This document shows, piece after piece, positions 26,238-35,134 of a stretch of 64,000 bases of DNA. This stretch comes from Catellatospora vulcania. GTDB taxonomy: Bacteria; Actinomycetota; Actinomycetes; Mycobacteriales; Micromonosporaceae. The notes under the pieces were generated by a model. It had not been told where the DNA came from. It saw only the letters and a list, made by a program, of their open reading frames with translations, and searched no databases. A program made the translations under genes and the position numbers. Each line of letters opens with the position of its first letter. The first letter of the stretch is position 1. The stretch covers positions 124,001-188,000 of the forward strand of contig NZ_WARX01000014.1 in the NCBI RefSeq assembly GCF_009720385.1, given 5' to 3'.

Positions 26238-26864
26238 ATGCCAGGACCACAACGCCGGGGCACGGGTTCCGGTAGCAGTGAGGGCGGCGACCGCGGTGGT
26301 CGCGAGCGCCGTGGCCGCGGCGATGGCCGTGGCAACGCGCCGGTCGAGAAGACCCCGCATCTCGAGCGGGTCGTCACGATCAACCGTGTTGCCAAGGTCG
26401 TCAAGGGCGGTCGGCGCTTCAGCTTCACCGCGCTCGTGATCGTCGGCGACGGCGAGGGCAACGTGGGCGTCGGCTACGGCAAGGCCAAGGAGGTGCCCGC
26501 GGCGATCGCCAAGGGTGTCGAGGAGGCCAAGAAGCACTTCTTCCGGGTTCCCCGGATCGGCTCCACCATCCCGCACCCCGTGCAGGGTGAGGCGGCGGCC
26601 GGTGTGGTGCTGCTCAAGCCGGCCAGCGCCGGTACCGGTGTCATCGCCGGCGGCCCGGTGCGTGCCGTGCTGGAGTGCGTGGGCATCCACGACGTGCTCT
26701 CGAAGAGCCTCGGCTCCTCGAACCCGATCAACATCGTGCACGCCACGGTCGCCGCGCTGAAGATGCTGGAGTCCCCGGAGGCCATCGCGGCTCGCCGTGG
26801 GCTGCCGGTCGAGGACGTCGCGCCGGCCGCGCTGCTGGCCGCGCGTGCGGGAGCGGGTGCGTAA
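26238..26864 (+). CDS. rpsE: 30S ribosomal protein S5
   Basis: This protein of 208 residues begins at ATG 26238 ([20 protein letters not shown]); an upstream in-frame GTG (26226) overlaps the GAAAGG ribosome-binding site and is rejected. A Gly/Arg-rich N-terminal tail of about 40 residues precedes the double-stranded-RNA-binding fold with [20 protein letters not shown] and [21 protein letters not shown]5 shapes the mRNA entry site and is a site of spectinomycin-resistance changes in other bacteria. Confidence 0.97.
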   Translation: MPGPQRRGTGSGSSEGGDRGGRERRGRGDGRGNAPVEKTPHLERVVTINRVAKVVKGGRRFSFTALVIVGDGEGNVGVGYGKAKEVPAAIAKGVEEAKKHFFRVPRIGSTIPHPVQGEAAAGVVLLKPASAGTGVIAGGPVRAVLECVGIHDVLSKSLGSSNPINIVHATVAALKMLESPEAIAARRGLPVEDVAPAALLAARAGAGA

Positions 26865-26866
26865 CC

Positions 26867-27049
26867 ATGGCACGTTTGAAGGTCACCCAGTTGCGGTCCG
26901 ACATCGGGCGCAAGCGCAACCAGCGCGAGTCGCTGCGTTCGCTCGGTCTCAAGCGGATCAACGACGTGGTGGTGAAAGAGGACCGTCCCGAGATTCGGGG
27001 CATGATCTTCGCGGTCAGCCACCTCGTGAAGGTCGAGGAGGTTGAGTAA
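26867..27049 (+). CDS. rpmD: 50S ribosomal protein L30
   Basis: This protein of 60 residues starts [20 protein letters not shown] and contains [20 protein letters not shown], the standard short bacterial L30. The ATG is 2 bp after the rpsE stop and the stop shares one base with rplO (TAATG). The longer in-frame reading upstream overlaps rpsE and is not used. Confidence 0.96.
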   Translation: MARLKVTQLRSDIGRKRNQRESLRSLGLKRINDVVVKEDRPEIRGMIFAVSHLVKVEEVE

Positions 27050-27492
27050 TGACGATCAAGATCCACCACCTCCGCCCGGCGCCCGGTGCGAAGACCGCCA
27101 AGACCCGCGTGGGTCGTGGTGAGGGTTCCAAGGGCAAGACCGCCGGTCGCGGTACCAAGGGTACGAAGGCCCGCTACCAGGTGAAGCCGTCGTTTGAGGG
27201 TGGGCAGATGCCTATCCACATGCGGCTTCCGAAGATGAAGGGCTTCCGGAACAAGTTCAAGGTCGTGTTCCAGGTCGTGAACCTGGACCGGCTCGCCGAG
27301 CTGTTCCCCAACGGCGGCCAGGTCGGCCCGCTGGAGCTGGCCGAGGCCGGTGCCGTCCGCAAGGGCCACCCGGTCAAGGTGCTCGGCACCGGCGAGCTGG
27401 GCGGCGTGAAGCTCCAGGTGACGGCGCACGGTTTCAGCGCCTCCGCCAAGGAGAAGATCGCAGCCGCCGGCGGCTCCGTGACGGAGCTGTAA
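27049..27492 (+). CDS. rplO: 50S ribosomal protein L15
   Basis: This protein of 147 residues starts [20 protein letters not shown]. The Gly/Lys-rich N-terminal extension [20 protein letters not shown] penetrates 23S rRNA. The C-terminal part holds [20 protein letters not shown] and FSASAKEKI. It is the last ribosomal gene of the spc cluster. A 14-bp perfect hairpin follows, separating it from secY, which here has its own leader. Confidence 0.98.
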   Translation: MTIKIHHLRPAPGAKTAKTRVGRGEGSKGKTAGRGTKGTKARYQVKPSFEGGQMPIHMRLPKMKGFRNKFKVVFQVVNLDRLAELFPNGGQVGPLELAEAGAVRKGHPVKVLGTGELGGVKLQVTAHGFSASAKEKIAAAGGSVTEL

Positions 27493-27506
27493 GCGACAGT
27501 CGCAGA

Positions 27507-27540
27507 CGTGGCGCCCGACCGACCTTGGTCGGGCGCCACG
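27507..27540 (+). terminator. Strong hairpin after rplO
   Basis: CGTGGCGCCCGACC (27507-27520) pairs perfectly with GGTCGGGCGCCACG (27527-27540) around a 6-nt loop. A U tract is missing. In this lineage such stems commonly end transcripts. The remaining part of the 313-bp gap before secY holds a weak promoter candidate (CTGACC-N18-TAGAGT, 27637-27666). Confidence 0.75.
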
Positions 27541-27805
27541 CTCGGCTTCCGGGTTCTGTGGGCAAGATGCAGGTCGTTGCCACTGGGCACGAGCGCTGCC
27601 AAGGCCTAGGCTGGCACAGATATGTGCCGCGCAGACCTGACCGTTGAGGGTCGGGACTGTTAGAGTCCGATCCCAGCTACGCGTAAACTGCGCGTGGCGC
27701 GGTGAAGGCCGACCGTAATGGTCACGGCTCAGCCGAACCAAGTCATCTGTCCCGCCCCTTACACGACAGCCACCGGCCCCCGGTGCCGCGCGCAGGAGGA
27801 AGAAG

Positions 27806-29134
27806 TTGCTCTCCGCTTTTGTCAGTGCGTTCAAGACGCCTGACCTGCGCAAGAAGATTCTGTTCACGCTCGGGATCATCGCGCTCTATCGCCTCGGTGC
27901 CACGCTGCCCAGCCCCGGTGTCTCGTACGGGAACGTGCAGAAGTGCATCACCGCCATGGAGTCGGGTGCCGAGAGCGGCGTCTTCACGCTCCTTAACCTC
28001 TTCTCCGGCGGCGCTCTGCTGTCCCTGTCGGTCTTCGCGCTCGGCATCATGCCGTACATCACGGCGTCGATCATCCTGCAGCTGCTCACCGTGGTCATCC
28101 CGCGCCTGGAGCAGCTCCGCAAGGAGGGCCAGTCCGGCCAGGCGAAGATCACCCAGTACACCCGCTACCTGACCCTGGGCCTGGCCGTCCTGCAGTCCTC
28201 GGCCTTCGTGGCCCTGGCCCGCTCCGGCCAGCTGTTCCAGGGCGCGTGCGACGCGTTCCCGATCGTGCCGAACACCCAGATGCCGCAGTGGGTCACGCTG
28301 ACCGCGCTCGTCGTCACCATGACCGCCGGCACCGGCGTCGTGATGTGGCTCGGTGAGCTCATCACCGACCGCGGCGTGGGCAACGGCATGTCCGTCCTGA
28401 TCTTCACCTCCATCGCCGCCCGCCTCCCCAGTGAGGGCTGGCAGCTGAAGGAGTCCAAGGGCTGGTGGGGTTTCGTCGGCGTGCTCGCGCTCGTCGTCGT
28501 GGTCATCGCGCTGGTGGTGTACATCGAGCAGGCGCAGCGCCGCATCCCGGTGCAGTACGCCAAGCGCATGGTCGGCCGCCGTATGTACGGCGGAACGTCG
28601 ACCTACATCCCGCTGAAGGTCAACCAGGCGGGTGTCATCCCGGTCATCTTCGCGTCGTCGCTGCTCTACCTGCCCACGCTGGCTCTGCAGTTCATGAACC
28701 AGAACGACCCGGGCAAGGTCCAGATCTGGCTGCGCGACTACCTGACCGACCCCAGCAAGTGGAGCTACATCCTGCTCTACTTCCTGATGATCATCTTCTT
28801 CACGTACTTCTACGTCTCGATCACGTTCAACCCGACCGAGATCGCGGACAACATGAAGAAGTACGGCGGCTTCGTGCCGGGTATCCGGCCGGGCAAGCCC
28901 ACCGCCGACTACCTCGACTTCATCCTGAGCCGGATCACCCTGCCGGGCGCGTTCTACCTCGGCATCATCGCGATCCTGCCGAACATGTTCTTCATCTGGC
29001 TGGACTCCCAGGCCTACCAGAACTTCCCCTTCGGCGGCACCGCGGTGCTGATCATGGTGGGTGTGGGTCTGGAGACCGTCAAGCAGATCGAGAGCCAGCT
29101 CATGCAGCGCAGCTACGAGGGATTCCTTCGATGA
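27806..29134 (+). CDS. secY: Preprotein translocase subunit SecY
   Basis: This is the channel subunit of the Sec translocase in the plasma membrane, 442 residues with about ten transmembrane helices. The start is TTG 27806 ((M)LSAFVSAFKTPDLRKKILFT), preceded by AGGAGGA. The plug and lateral-gate regions are intact, with GGALLSLSVFALGIMPYITA and the cytosolic loop RRIPVQYAKRMVGRRMYGG. The end is [12 protein letters not shown]. The stop overlaps a 24-codon ORF that leads into adk, so secY, the small ORF, adk and probably map are one unit. Secreted proteins such as the chitinase at 40963 depend on it. Confidence 0.98.
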   Translation: MLSAFVSAFKTPDLRKKILFTLGIIALYRLGATLPSPGVSYGNVQKCITAMESGAESGVFTLLNLFSGGALLSLSVFALGIMPYITASIILQLLTVVIPRLEQLRKEGQSGQAKITQYTRYLTLGLAVLQSSAFVALARSGQLFQGACDAFPIVPNTQMPQWVTLTALVVTMTAGTGVVMWLGELITDRGVGNGMSVLIFTSIAARLPSEGWQLKESKGWWGFVGVLALVVVVIALVVYIEQAQRRIPVQYAKRMVGRRMYGGTSTYIPLKVNQAGVIPVIFASSLLYLPTLALQFMNQNDPGKVQIWLRDYLTDPSKWSYILLYFLMIIFFTYFYVSITFNPTEIADNMKKYGGFVPGIRPGKPTADYLDFILSRITLPGAFYLGIIAILPNMFFIWLDSQAYQNFPFGGTAVLIMVGVGLETVKQIESQLMQRSYEGFLR

Positions 29135-29205
29135 GCCAGCGGGCGCAGCGGATCGGCGGCGCGTTCTCGCGCCGCCGGTTCGCCGGTTTTAGTGAGGTGT
29201 CGTGA
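29131..29205 (+). CDS. 24-residue bridging ORF between secY and adk
   Basis: ATG 29131 overlaps the secY stop (ATGA). The frame reads [20 protein letters not shown] then SEVS and ends with a TGA that shares its last base with the adk start (TGATG). The peptide is strongly basic and Ser/Arg-rich. Both junctions are the kind used for translational coupling, so ribosomes could pass from secY through this ORF to adk. Whether the peptide itself has a role is unknown; it may only carry ribosomes across a 70-bp gap. It is too short for a family call. Confidence 0.45.
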   Translation: MSQRAQRIGGAFSRRRFAGFSEVS

Positions 29206-29858
29206 TGAGGCTGGTGCTGGTGGGTCCGCCCGGCGCGGGCAAGGGGACGCAGGCGGAGTTCATCGCCTCGCACCTGTCCGTGCCGAAGATCTCGACGGGT
29301 GACATCTTCCGGGCCAACGTCTCGCAGGGCACCCCGCTGGGCCTGGAGGCCAAGCGCTACATGGACTCGGGCGGCCTGGTGCCGGACGAGGTCACCATCA
29401 ACATGGTGCGCGGCCGGCTGGCCGAGGCCGACGCCGCCGACGGCTTCCTGCTCGACGGGTTCCCGCGCACCGTGCCACAGGCCGTGGCGCTGGACAAGAT
29501 GCTCGCCGACACGGGCGCGAACCTGGACCTGGTGCTGGAGCTCATCGTCGACAACGACGAGGTCATCCGGCGCCTGTCCGGTCGGCGCACCTGCCATGGC
29601 TGCGGCAAGATCTGGCACATCGAGTTCGACGCGGTGAGCCGCGAGAACCTGTGCGACCGCTGCGGCGGCGAGCTCTACCAGCGCGACGACGACAAGGCCG
29701 AGACGATCGCGGAGCGGCTCAAGGTGTACGCCCGCGACACCGCCCCCCTGGTCGACCACTACGGCGCACAGGGCCGCCTGGTCGGGATCGACGCCACCGG
29801 CCCGGTGGAGGACGTCACCGAGCGGGCCATCAACGAGCTGCGCTCGTTCAGCGCGTAA
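29205..29858 (+). CDS. adk: Adenylate kinase
   Basis: This enzyme catalyses ATP + AMP to 2 ADP in the cytosol. It has 217 residues, starting at ATG 29205 ([19 protein letters not shown]); the GTG one codon upstream is an alternative. The P-loop GPPGAGKGT is at residues 7-15, DGFPRT follows, and the LID domain is the long form with four cysteines (Cys130, 133, 150 and 153), so it should bind structural zinc. It lies between secY and map, the arrangement usual in actinobacteria. Confidence 0.98.
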   Translation: MRLVLVGPPGAGKGTQAEFIASHLSVPKISTGDIFRANVSQGTPLGLEAKRYMDSGGLVPDEVTINMVRGRLAEADAADGFLLDGFPRTVPQAVALDKMLADTGANLDLVLELIVDNDEVIRRLSGRRTCHGCGKIWHIEFDAVSRENLCDRCGGELYQRDDDKAETIAERLKVYARDTAPLVDHYGAQGRLVGIDATGPVEDVTERAINELRSFSA

Positions 29859-30095
29859 CATTGCCTGGCGCTCGGCGGTGGGGCCGGCGCCTGCGGGAAC
29901 AGCCACTGCACTCGCTGGACGCGGCCGACCGGTGACGGTCGGGCCCGCGCTCGGGCGACGGCATGTTGTCGCCGTCCACAGGACGGCGGACGGCTCGCCC
30001 CGCGGACGTGCGGCGACGAAAGCGCCGGACGGTCCCCGCCGGGCAGGAAACGCCCGGTCGGACCGGGCCGGCGGGGAAAGGCAACGGCCGAGCAC
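29859..30095. other. Intergenic region adk-map
   Basis: These 237 bp of GC-rich sequence carry no convincing ORF, repeat or strong terminator. A CGGGCG-rich stretch at 30015-30075 can form weak stems. A map promoter could lie here but I see no clear hexamer pair. Confidence 0.5.
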
Positions 30096-30920
30096 ATGGG
30101 CATCGAGATCAAGACGCCGGAGCAGCTGCACCTGATGCGCGCTGCGGGGCTGGTGGTGGCCGCGGCGCTGGCGGCGGCCCGTGAGGCGGTCAAGCCCGGG
30201 GTCAGCACCGCTGAGCTGGACGCCGTCGCCGAGGACGTGATCCGGTCGCACGGGGCTGTCCCGTCGTTCAAGGGCTACCACGGCTTCCCCGGCACCATCT
30301 GCTCGTCGGTGAACGAGCAGATCGTGCACACCATCCCCAACCCCAAGCACGTGCTGGCCGAGGGCGACCTGATCTCGATCGACTGCGGGGCGATCCTGAA
30401 CGGCTGGCACGGCGACGCGGCGATCACCGTCGGGGTCGGCGAGACCCGGCCCGACCTGCTGCGTATGGCGGAGGTGGCCGAGGACTCGATGTGGGCCGGC
30501 ATCGCCGCCGCCGCGCGCGGGGTGCGTTCTGGCACCGGCCGGCTGACCGACATCTCGTGGGCAGTGGAATCGGCGGTGCGCAAGGCGCCCCGCAAGTACG
30601 GCATCGTCAAGGGGTACGGCGGCCACGGCATCGGCACCGCCATGCACCAGGATCCGCACATCCACAACCACGGCCGCCCCGGGCGCGGCCCGCAGCTGAT
30701 CCCCGGCATGGCGCTGGCCATCGAACCGATGATCACCATGGGCTCGGCCCGCACCGCGGAACTCAACGACGGCTGGACTGTGGTGACCACCGACGGCTCG
30801 CACGCCGCCCACGTCGAACACTCGATCGGCCTGTTCGAGGACGGGGTATGGGTCCTCACCGCCGTCGACGGCGGCCGAGCCCGCCTCGGCGACCTCCTCA
30901 CCTCCGCCGCCACCGCCTGA
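30096..30920 (+). CDS. map: Methionine aminopeptidase, type I
   Basis: This enzyme removes the initiator Met from nascent proteins. It has 274 residues and starts MGIEIKTPEQLHLMRAAGLV. The type I metal-site stretches are seen in order: ISIDCGAILNGWHGDAAIT (two Asp), GYGGHGIGTAMHQDPHIHN (His), AIEPMIT (Glu) and VEHSIGLFEDG (Glu). There is no N-terminal SH3-binding or zinc-finger extension, so it is the short housekeeping form. It lies downstream of adk with a gap, and a perfect-palindrome hairpin follows. Confidence 0.97.
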   Translation: MGIEIKTPEQLHLMRAAGLVVAAALAAAREAVKPGVSTAELDAVAEDVIRSHGAVPSFKGYHGFPGTICSSVNEQIVHTIPNPKHVLAEGDLISIDCGAILNGWHGDAAITVGVGETRPDLLRMAEVAEDSMWAGIAAAARGVRSGTGRLTDISWAVESAVRKAPRKYGIVKGYGGHGIGTAMHQDPHIHNHGRPGRGPQLIPGMALAIEPMITMGSARTAELNDGWTVVTTDGSHAAHVEHSIGLFEDGVWVLTAVDGGRARLGDLLTSAATA

Positions 30921-30969
30921 CCTCCCAGCCCCCGCCCCGCCCGCCCCGCCCGCCCGCCCCGCACGGCCC

Positions 30970-31032
30970 CGCAACTCTTAAAGAGTTGCGGGCTCGTAGG
31001 GCGTCTGTAGGCGCGACTCTTTAAGAGTTGCG
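30970..31032. repeat. Inverted repeat, family B, copy 1
   Basis: Arms 30970-30990 and 31012-31032 are 21 bp with one mismatch; the left arm, CGCAACTCTT-A-AAGAGTTGCG, is itself a perfect palindrome. The outer end CGCAACTCTTAAAGA is identical to the element after thiC at 48577. It lies 49 bp after the map stop and may act as a terminator. Confidence 0.85.
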
Positions 31033-31073
31033 CCCGGAGACGGGGCCGGTCGGGGAGTGGCGAGTGTGTGGTC

Positions 31074-31098
31074 CGACACTCCCGGCCGCGGGGGTCGG
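31074..31098 (+). promoter_or_regulatory. Shared 25-nt leader block, infA copy
   Basis: CGACACTCCCGGCC followed by GCGGGGGTCGG matches the rpsL and rpsJ leader blocks at 23 of 25 positions. It lies 183 bp upstream of infA. Here a GTGTCG at 31110-31115 could also pair with the CGACAC at its 5' end. Confidence 0.65.
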
Positions 31099-31106
31099 GG
31101 GGTGGT

Positions 31107-31136
31107 TTGGTGTCGATGCCGAGGTGGGCGTAGACT
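31107..31136 (+). promoter_or_regulatory. Possible infA promoter
   Basis: TTGGTG (31107-31112) and TAGACT (31131-31136) are 18 bp apart. The site is just downstream of the shared leader block; if it is the true promoter, the block would lie upstream of transcription instead of in the RNA. Confidence 0.45.
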
Positions 31137-31281
31137 GGTCAATCGGCGCACCGCGTCCACTCCGCCATGCTCCCCGCGCTTCGGGGGTCGGGCGGAACCG
31201 CGGCTGGCGCGATCCGGTCCTACCGGGTCGTGATGGACCAGGTGAGCCGACCCATTCACCCTATGTCAGGTAGCGGAGGAT

Positions 31282-31503
31282 ATGCCGAAGAAGGACGGGG
31301 CCATCGAGATCGAGGGCCGAGTTATCGAGCCACTCCCGAACGCAATGTTCCGGGTCGAGCTCGCTAACGGCCACAAGGTCTTGGCCCACATCAGCGGCAA
31401 GATGCGTCAGCACTACATTCGCATCCTGCCCGAGGACCGGGTCGTCGTCGAGCTCTCGCCGTACGATCTCACCCGCGGGCGGATCGTCTACCGCTACAAG
31501 TAA
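31282..31503 (+). CDS. infA: Translation initiation factor IF-1
   Basis: This protein of 73 residues has the complete S1/OB fold: [20 protein letters not shown], then [20 protein letters not shown] and the invariant [22 protein letters not shown]-1 blocks the A site during initiation. Residue 2 is Pro where Ala is common. GTAGCGGAGGAT provides the ribosome-binding site. It starts the alpha operon (infA-rpmJ-rpsM-rpsK-rpsD-rpoA-rplQ). Confidence 0.98.
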   Translation: MPKKDGAIEIEGRVIEPLPNAMFRVELANGHKVLAHISGKMRQHYIRILPEDRVVVELSPYDLTRGRIVYRYK

Positions 31504-31589
31504 TCGAACTGACTCCACCGGGGTGAGTCCGTGTCCGTCTTTCCCTGGCTCGACGCTGTGCGGGCCGGGAATAGCAGCAAAGGCGAGCC

Positions 31590-31703
31590 GTGAAGGTCAA
31601 GCCGAGTGTCAAGAAGATCTGCAACAAGTGCCGCGTCATTCGCCGGCACGGCCGGGTCATGATCATTTGTGACGACCCGCGCCACAAGCAGCGCCAGGGC
31701 TGA
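31590..31703 (+). CDS. rpmJ: 50S ribosomal protein L36, zinc form
   Basis: This protein of 37 residues starts at GTG 31590: [20 protein letters not shown], then [17 protein letters not shown]. The Cys-x2-Cys-x12-Cys-x4-His zinc site is intact (the C+ form). It is shorter than most ORF cut-offs and easy to miss. It lies between infA and rpsM as in most actinobacteria. Confidence 0.95.
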   Translation: MKVKPSVKKICNKCRVIRRHGRVMIICDDPRHKQRQG

Positions 31704-31820
31704 TTCGGCTCCTGGCAACGCCTGTCGTTGCAGCATCACCAGCAATAGCTCGTTCCAGCCGCGGGAACGCTCCGACTTGTCGGACAGCTCTGCGGATCAA
31801 CCCCCGGTCGGAGGCCGGGG

Positions 31821-31840
31821 CCCCACCTGGGCAGGTGGGG
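31821..31840 (+). other. Hairpin in the rpmJ-rpsM gap
   Basis: CCCCACCTG pairs with CAGGTGGGG around two bases, preceded by a second GC-rich stem starting at 31801 (CCCCCGG with CCGGGG). Together they lie 45 bp before rpsM and could regulate S13 or mark an mRNA processing site. Confidence 0.6.
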
Positions 31841-31886
31841 GATGGATCGGGCGCAGACCTCCGCAAGCTACGAGGAGCAGCCCACC

Positions 31887-32267
31887 ATGGCACGTCTCGT
31901 CGGCGTTGATCTCCCCCGCGAAAAGCGGCTGGAGATCGCGCTTACCTACGTTTACGGCATCGGCCGCACCCGCTCGGCGCAGCTCTGCTCCGCCACGGGC
32001 ATCGACCCGAACAAGCGGGCGAAGGACCTCACCGACGAAGAGGTCGTTCAGCTTCGTGACTACATCGAAGCGAACTTCAAGGTTGAAGGTGACCTGCGCC
32101 GCGAGGTCGCCGCTGACATCCGCCGCAAGGTGGAGATCGGTTGCTACGAGGGCATCCGGCACCGCAAGGGCCTGCCTGTCCGTGGACAGCGCACTCGCAC
32201 GAACGCTCGTACCCGCAAGGGCCCGAAGCGCACCGTGGCCGGCAAGAAGAAGGCCGGCAAGAAGTAA
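31887..32267 (+). CDS. rpsM: 30S ribosomal protein S13
   Basis: This protein of 126 residues starts [20 protein letters not shown]; an upstream in-frame ATG (31842) overlaps the hairpin and adds a non-conserved peptide. [20 protein letters not shown] is the conserved basic C-terminal region that reaches P-site tRNA, and KKAGKK ends it. S13 forms the head-to-50S bridge with L5. Confidence 0.97.
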   Translation: MARLVGVDLPREKRLEIALTYVYGIGRTRSAQLCSATGIDPNKRAKDLTDEEVVQLRDYIEANFKVEGDLRREVAADIRRKVEIGCYEGIRHRKGLPVRGQRTRTNARTRKGPKRTVAGKKKAGKK

Positions 32268-32311
32268 GCCTGTCCCGCTAGCAATCGCATCTAGAAGGAG
32301 CGCATAAAGAT

Positions 32312-32719
32312 ATGCCACCCAAGGCACGCGCTGGGGCCGCTGTAAAGAAGGTCCGGCGTAAAGAACGCAAGAACGTCTCCCACGGGCAGGCGCACATCAA
32401 GAGCACGTTCAACAACACCATCGTGTCCATCACGGACCCGACCGGTGCTGTGATCTCGTGGGCCTCCGCCGGCCAGGTCGGCTTCAAGGGCTCGCGTAAG
32501 TCGACTCCGTTCGCCGCCCAGCTGGCCGCCGAGGCCGCCGCGCGTCGCGCGATGGAGCACGGCATGCGCAAGGTCGACGTGTTCGTCAAGGGTCCGGGCT
32601 CTGGCCGTGAGACCGCCATCCGTTCGCTGACCGCTGCCGGTCTCGAGGTCGGGCAGATCTCCGACGTCACGCCGCAGCCGCACAACGGATGCCGTCCGCC
32701 CAAGCGTCGCCGGGTCTAA
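32312..32719 (+). CDS. rpsK: 30S ribosomal protein S11
   Basis: This protein of 135 residues contains [38 protein letters not shown] and the end [16 protein letters not shown], all family hallmarks. S11 lies at the platform beside the E site. The 44-bp gap from rpsM carries the ribosome-binding site AGAAGGAGC. Confidence 0.98.
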   Translation: MPPKARAGAAVKKVRRKERKNVSHGQAHIKSTFNNTIVSITDPTGAVISWASAGQVGFKGSRKSTPFAAQLAAEAAARRAMEHGMRKVDVFVKGPGSGRETAIRSLTAAGLEVGQISDVTPQPHNGCRPPKRRRV

Positions 32720-32733
32720 GGGGAGATTGAAAG

Positions 32734-33360
32734 ATGGCTCGTTACACCGGCGCTGACTGCCGCCGTTGCCGTCGTGAGAAGGTCAAGCTGTTCCTCAAGG
32801 GCAGCAAGTGCGATGGGCCCAAGTGCCCGTTCGAGTCGCGCCCCTTCCCGCCCGGCCAGCACGGCCGCGGTCGTACCAAGGAGTCCGAGTACCTGCTGCA
32901 GCTTCGTGAGAAGCAGAAGGCCCGTCGTATCTACGGCGTGCTGGAGAAGCAGTTCCGCGGCTACTACGAAGAGGCCAACCGCAAGTCGGGCAAGACGGGT
33001 GAGGTTCTGCTGCAGATCCTCGAGTCGCGCCTCGACAACGTGGTCTACCGGGCCGGCCTGGCCAAGTCCCGTGACCACGCCCGTCAGGTCGTGAAGCACG
33101 GTCACTTCCTGGTCAACGGCAAGAAGGTCGACATCCCGTCGTACCGCGTCACCGAGCACGACATCGTCGAGGTCCGGGGCAAGTCCCGCGAGCTCACGCC
33201 GTTCGTGGTGGCGCAGGCGGAGGCCGGCTCTCGCGGCGTTCCGGCCTGGCTGGAGGTCATCCCCAGCCAGTTCAAGGTCCTCGTGCACTCGCTGCCCGCC
33301 CGCCAGGTGATCGACACCCAGGTCCAGGAGCAGCTGATCGTCGAGCTCTACTCCAAGTAG
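32734..33360 (+). CDS. rpsD: 30S ribosomal protein S4
   Basis: This protein of 208 residues starts [20 protein letters not shown]. The N-terminal part retains cysteines ([20 protein letters not shown] and CPFES), the zinc-ribbon-type S4. The S4 RNA-binding fold includes [20 protein letters not shown] and [21 protein letters not shown]4 nucleates 30S assembly and in E. coli represses the alpha operon. A 90-bp gap with a small hairpin precedes rpoA. Confidence 0.98.
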   Translation: MARYTGADCRRCRREKVKLFLKGSKCDGPKCPFESRPFPPGQHGRGRTKESEYLLQLREKQKARRIYGVLEKQFRGYYEEANRKSGKTGEVLLQILESRLDNVVYRAGLAKSRDHARQVVKHGHFLVNGKKVDIPSYRVTEHDIVEVRGKSRELTPFVVAQAEAGSRGVPAWLEVIPSQFKVLVHSLPARQVIDTQVQEQLIVELYSK

Positions 33361-33450
33361 TAGTGCTCTGGCCGGTGCGGCGTCATGCCGCACCGGCCGC
33401 CGTTACGCGTGGCGTCAAATAGTGGGCGCCCAACGTATAGGAGTTCACCA

Positions 33451-34473
33451 GTGCTTATCTCTCAGCGGCCGACTCTCACCGAAGAGTCGATCAACGAGAC
33501 CCGCTCCCGGTTCACCATCGAGCCGCTCGAGCCCGGGTTCGGCTACACCCTCGGCAACTCGCTGCGTCGTACGCTGCTCAGCTCCATCCCGGGCGCGGCC
33601 GTCACCAGCATCAAGATCGACGGTGTGCTGCACGAGTTCACCACGATCCCCGGTGTCAAGGAGGACGTGGTCGAGCTGGTCATGAACGTCAAGGACCTGT
33701 GCGTCTCGTCGGAGCACGACGAGCCGGTCAGCATGTACCTGCGCAAGCAGGGCCCTGGCGACGTGACCGCCGGCGACATCCAGCCCCCGGCCGGTGTCTC
33801 CGTGCACAACCCGGACCTGAAGCTCGCCACCCTGAACGGCAAGGGCCGGCTCGACATGGAGCTGACCGTCGAGCGGGGCCGGGGCTACGTCACGGCGGCG
33901 CAGAACAAGAACGCCGGCGCCGAGATCGGCCGCATCCCGGTCGACTCGATCTACTCGCCGGTGCTCAAGGTGACGTACCGCGTCGAGGCGACCCGTGTCG
34001 AGCAGCGCACCGACTTCGACCGTCTGATCATCGACGTCGAGTCGAAGGCGTCCATCTCGCCGCGGACCGCGCTGGCGTCGGCCGGTTCCACCCTGGTGGA
34101 GCTGTTCGGCCTGTGCCGTGAGCTGGACGAGACCGCCGAGGGCATCGACATCGGCCCGTCGCCGCAGGACGCGCAGCTCGCTGCCGACCTGGCGCTGCCG
34201 ATCGAGGAGCTGGACCTGACCGTCCGCTCCTACAACTGCCTCAAGCGCGAGGGCATCAACTCCGTCGGTGAGCTCATCGGGCGCACCGAGGCGGACCTGC
34301 TCGACATAAGGAATTTCGGGCAGAAGTCCATCGACGAGGTGAAGATGAAGCTCGCCGGGATGGGTCTGGGGCTGAAGGACTCGGCTCCGAACTTCGACCC
34401 GGCTCACGTCGTGGACTCCTACGGCGACGCCGATTACGACACTGACGACTACCGCGAGACCGAGCAGCTGTAA
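33451..34473 (+). CDS. rpoA: DNA-directed RNA polymerase subunit alpha
   Basis: This protein of 340 residues starts at GTG 33451 ([20 protein letters not shown]) after TAGGAG; the longer upstream reading is a run-on. The N-terminal dimerisation domain has [20 protein letters not shown]. The C-terminal domain, which binds UP elements and activators, has [20 protein letters not shown] and [21 protein letters not shown] short acidic tail follows ([15 protein letters not shown]). It completes the core polymerase with rpoB and rpoC. Confidence 0.98.
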   Translation: MLISQRPTLTEESINETRSRFTIEPLEPGFGYTLGNSLRRTLLSSIPGAAVTSIKIDGVLHEFTTIPGVKEDVVELVMNVKDLCVSSEHDEPVSMYLRKQGPGDVTAGDIQPPAGVSVHNPDLKLATLNGKGRLDMELTVERGRGYVTAAQNKNAGAEIGRIPVDSIYSPVLKVTYRVEATRVEQRTDFDRLIIDVESKASISPRTALASAGSTLVELFGLCRELDETAEGIDIGPSPQDAQLAADLALPIEELDLTVRSYNCLKREGINSVGELIGRTEADLLDIRNFGQKSIDEVKMKLAGMGLGLKDSAPNFDPAHVVDSYGDADYDTDDYRETEQL

Positions 34474-34515
34474 CCAACCTGCCTCGGCAGCTCGGATAGA
34501 CATCAAGGAGCACCA

Positions 34516-35004
34516 ATGCCCACGCCCACCAAGGGTCCCCGCCTCGGGGGCAGCCCCGCGCACGAGCAGCTGATCCTGGCCAACCTGGCCACGGCGCTGT
34601 TCAAGCACGGCCGGATCACCACCACCGAGACCAAGGCCAAGCGGCTGCGCCCGCTGGCCGAGCGTCTCATCACCAAGGCCAAGCGGGACGACCTCGCGGC
34701 TCGCCGCGACGTCCGTAAGACGATCGGCGAGCGGGACACCTTCGTGGCCCTGTTCGAGCAGATCGCGCCGCGCTTCGCGAACCGTCCGGGTGGCTACACC
34801 CGGATCGTGAAGACCGGCCCGCGCAAGGGTGACGCCGCTCCTATGGCGATCATCGAGCTGGTCGAGGCGCTTGAGGTGGCGGCGCCCGCGGCGCCGGCGA
34901 AGGCTGCCAAGGCCCAGGCCAAGAAGGCTGCGCAGGAGGACAAGGTCGCCGTCCTGTCCGGCGAGGCCGACGAAGCCGCCGACGAGGCTGCTGACAAGGC
35001 CTGA
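34516..35004 (+). CDS. rplQ: 50S ribosomal protein L17, C-terminally extended
   Basis: This protein of 162 residues has the L17 core at residues 1-118 ([60 protein letters not shown]). It is followed by an Ala/Lys then Ala/Glu/Asp-rich tail of about 45 residues typical of high-GC actinobacteria. L17 lies at the tunnel exit. It is the last ribosomal gene of the alpha operon; truA follows 130 bp later. Confidence 0.97.
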   Translation: MPTPTKGPRLGGSPAHEQLILANLATALFKHGRITTTETKAKRLRPLAERLITKAKRDDLAARRDVRKTIGERDTFVALFEQIAPRFANRPGGYTRIVKTGPRKGDAAPMAIIELVEALEVAAPAAPAKAAKAQAKKAAQEDKVAVLSGEADEAADEAADKA

Positions 35005-35134
35005 CGTTCCACTGGTCGGAGCTCCTCTTCCGCTGCTCACGCAGCCGGGAGGGGAGCTTCGCCATATCCGCGGGCGTTTCGCCTGCGTCGACGCCGTCGC
35101 GGGGCGATCCCGGGCGGTAGAGGAGGAGCAGGAG

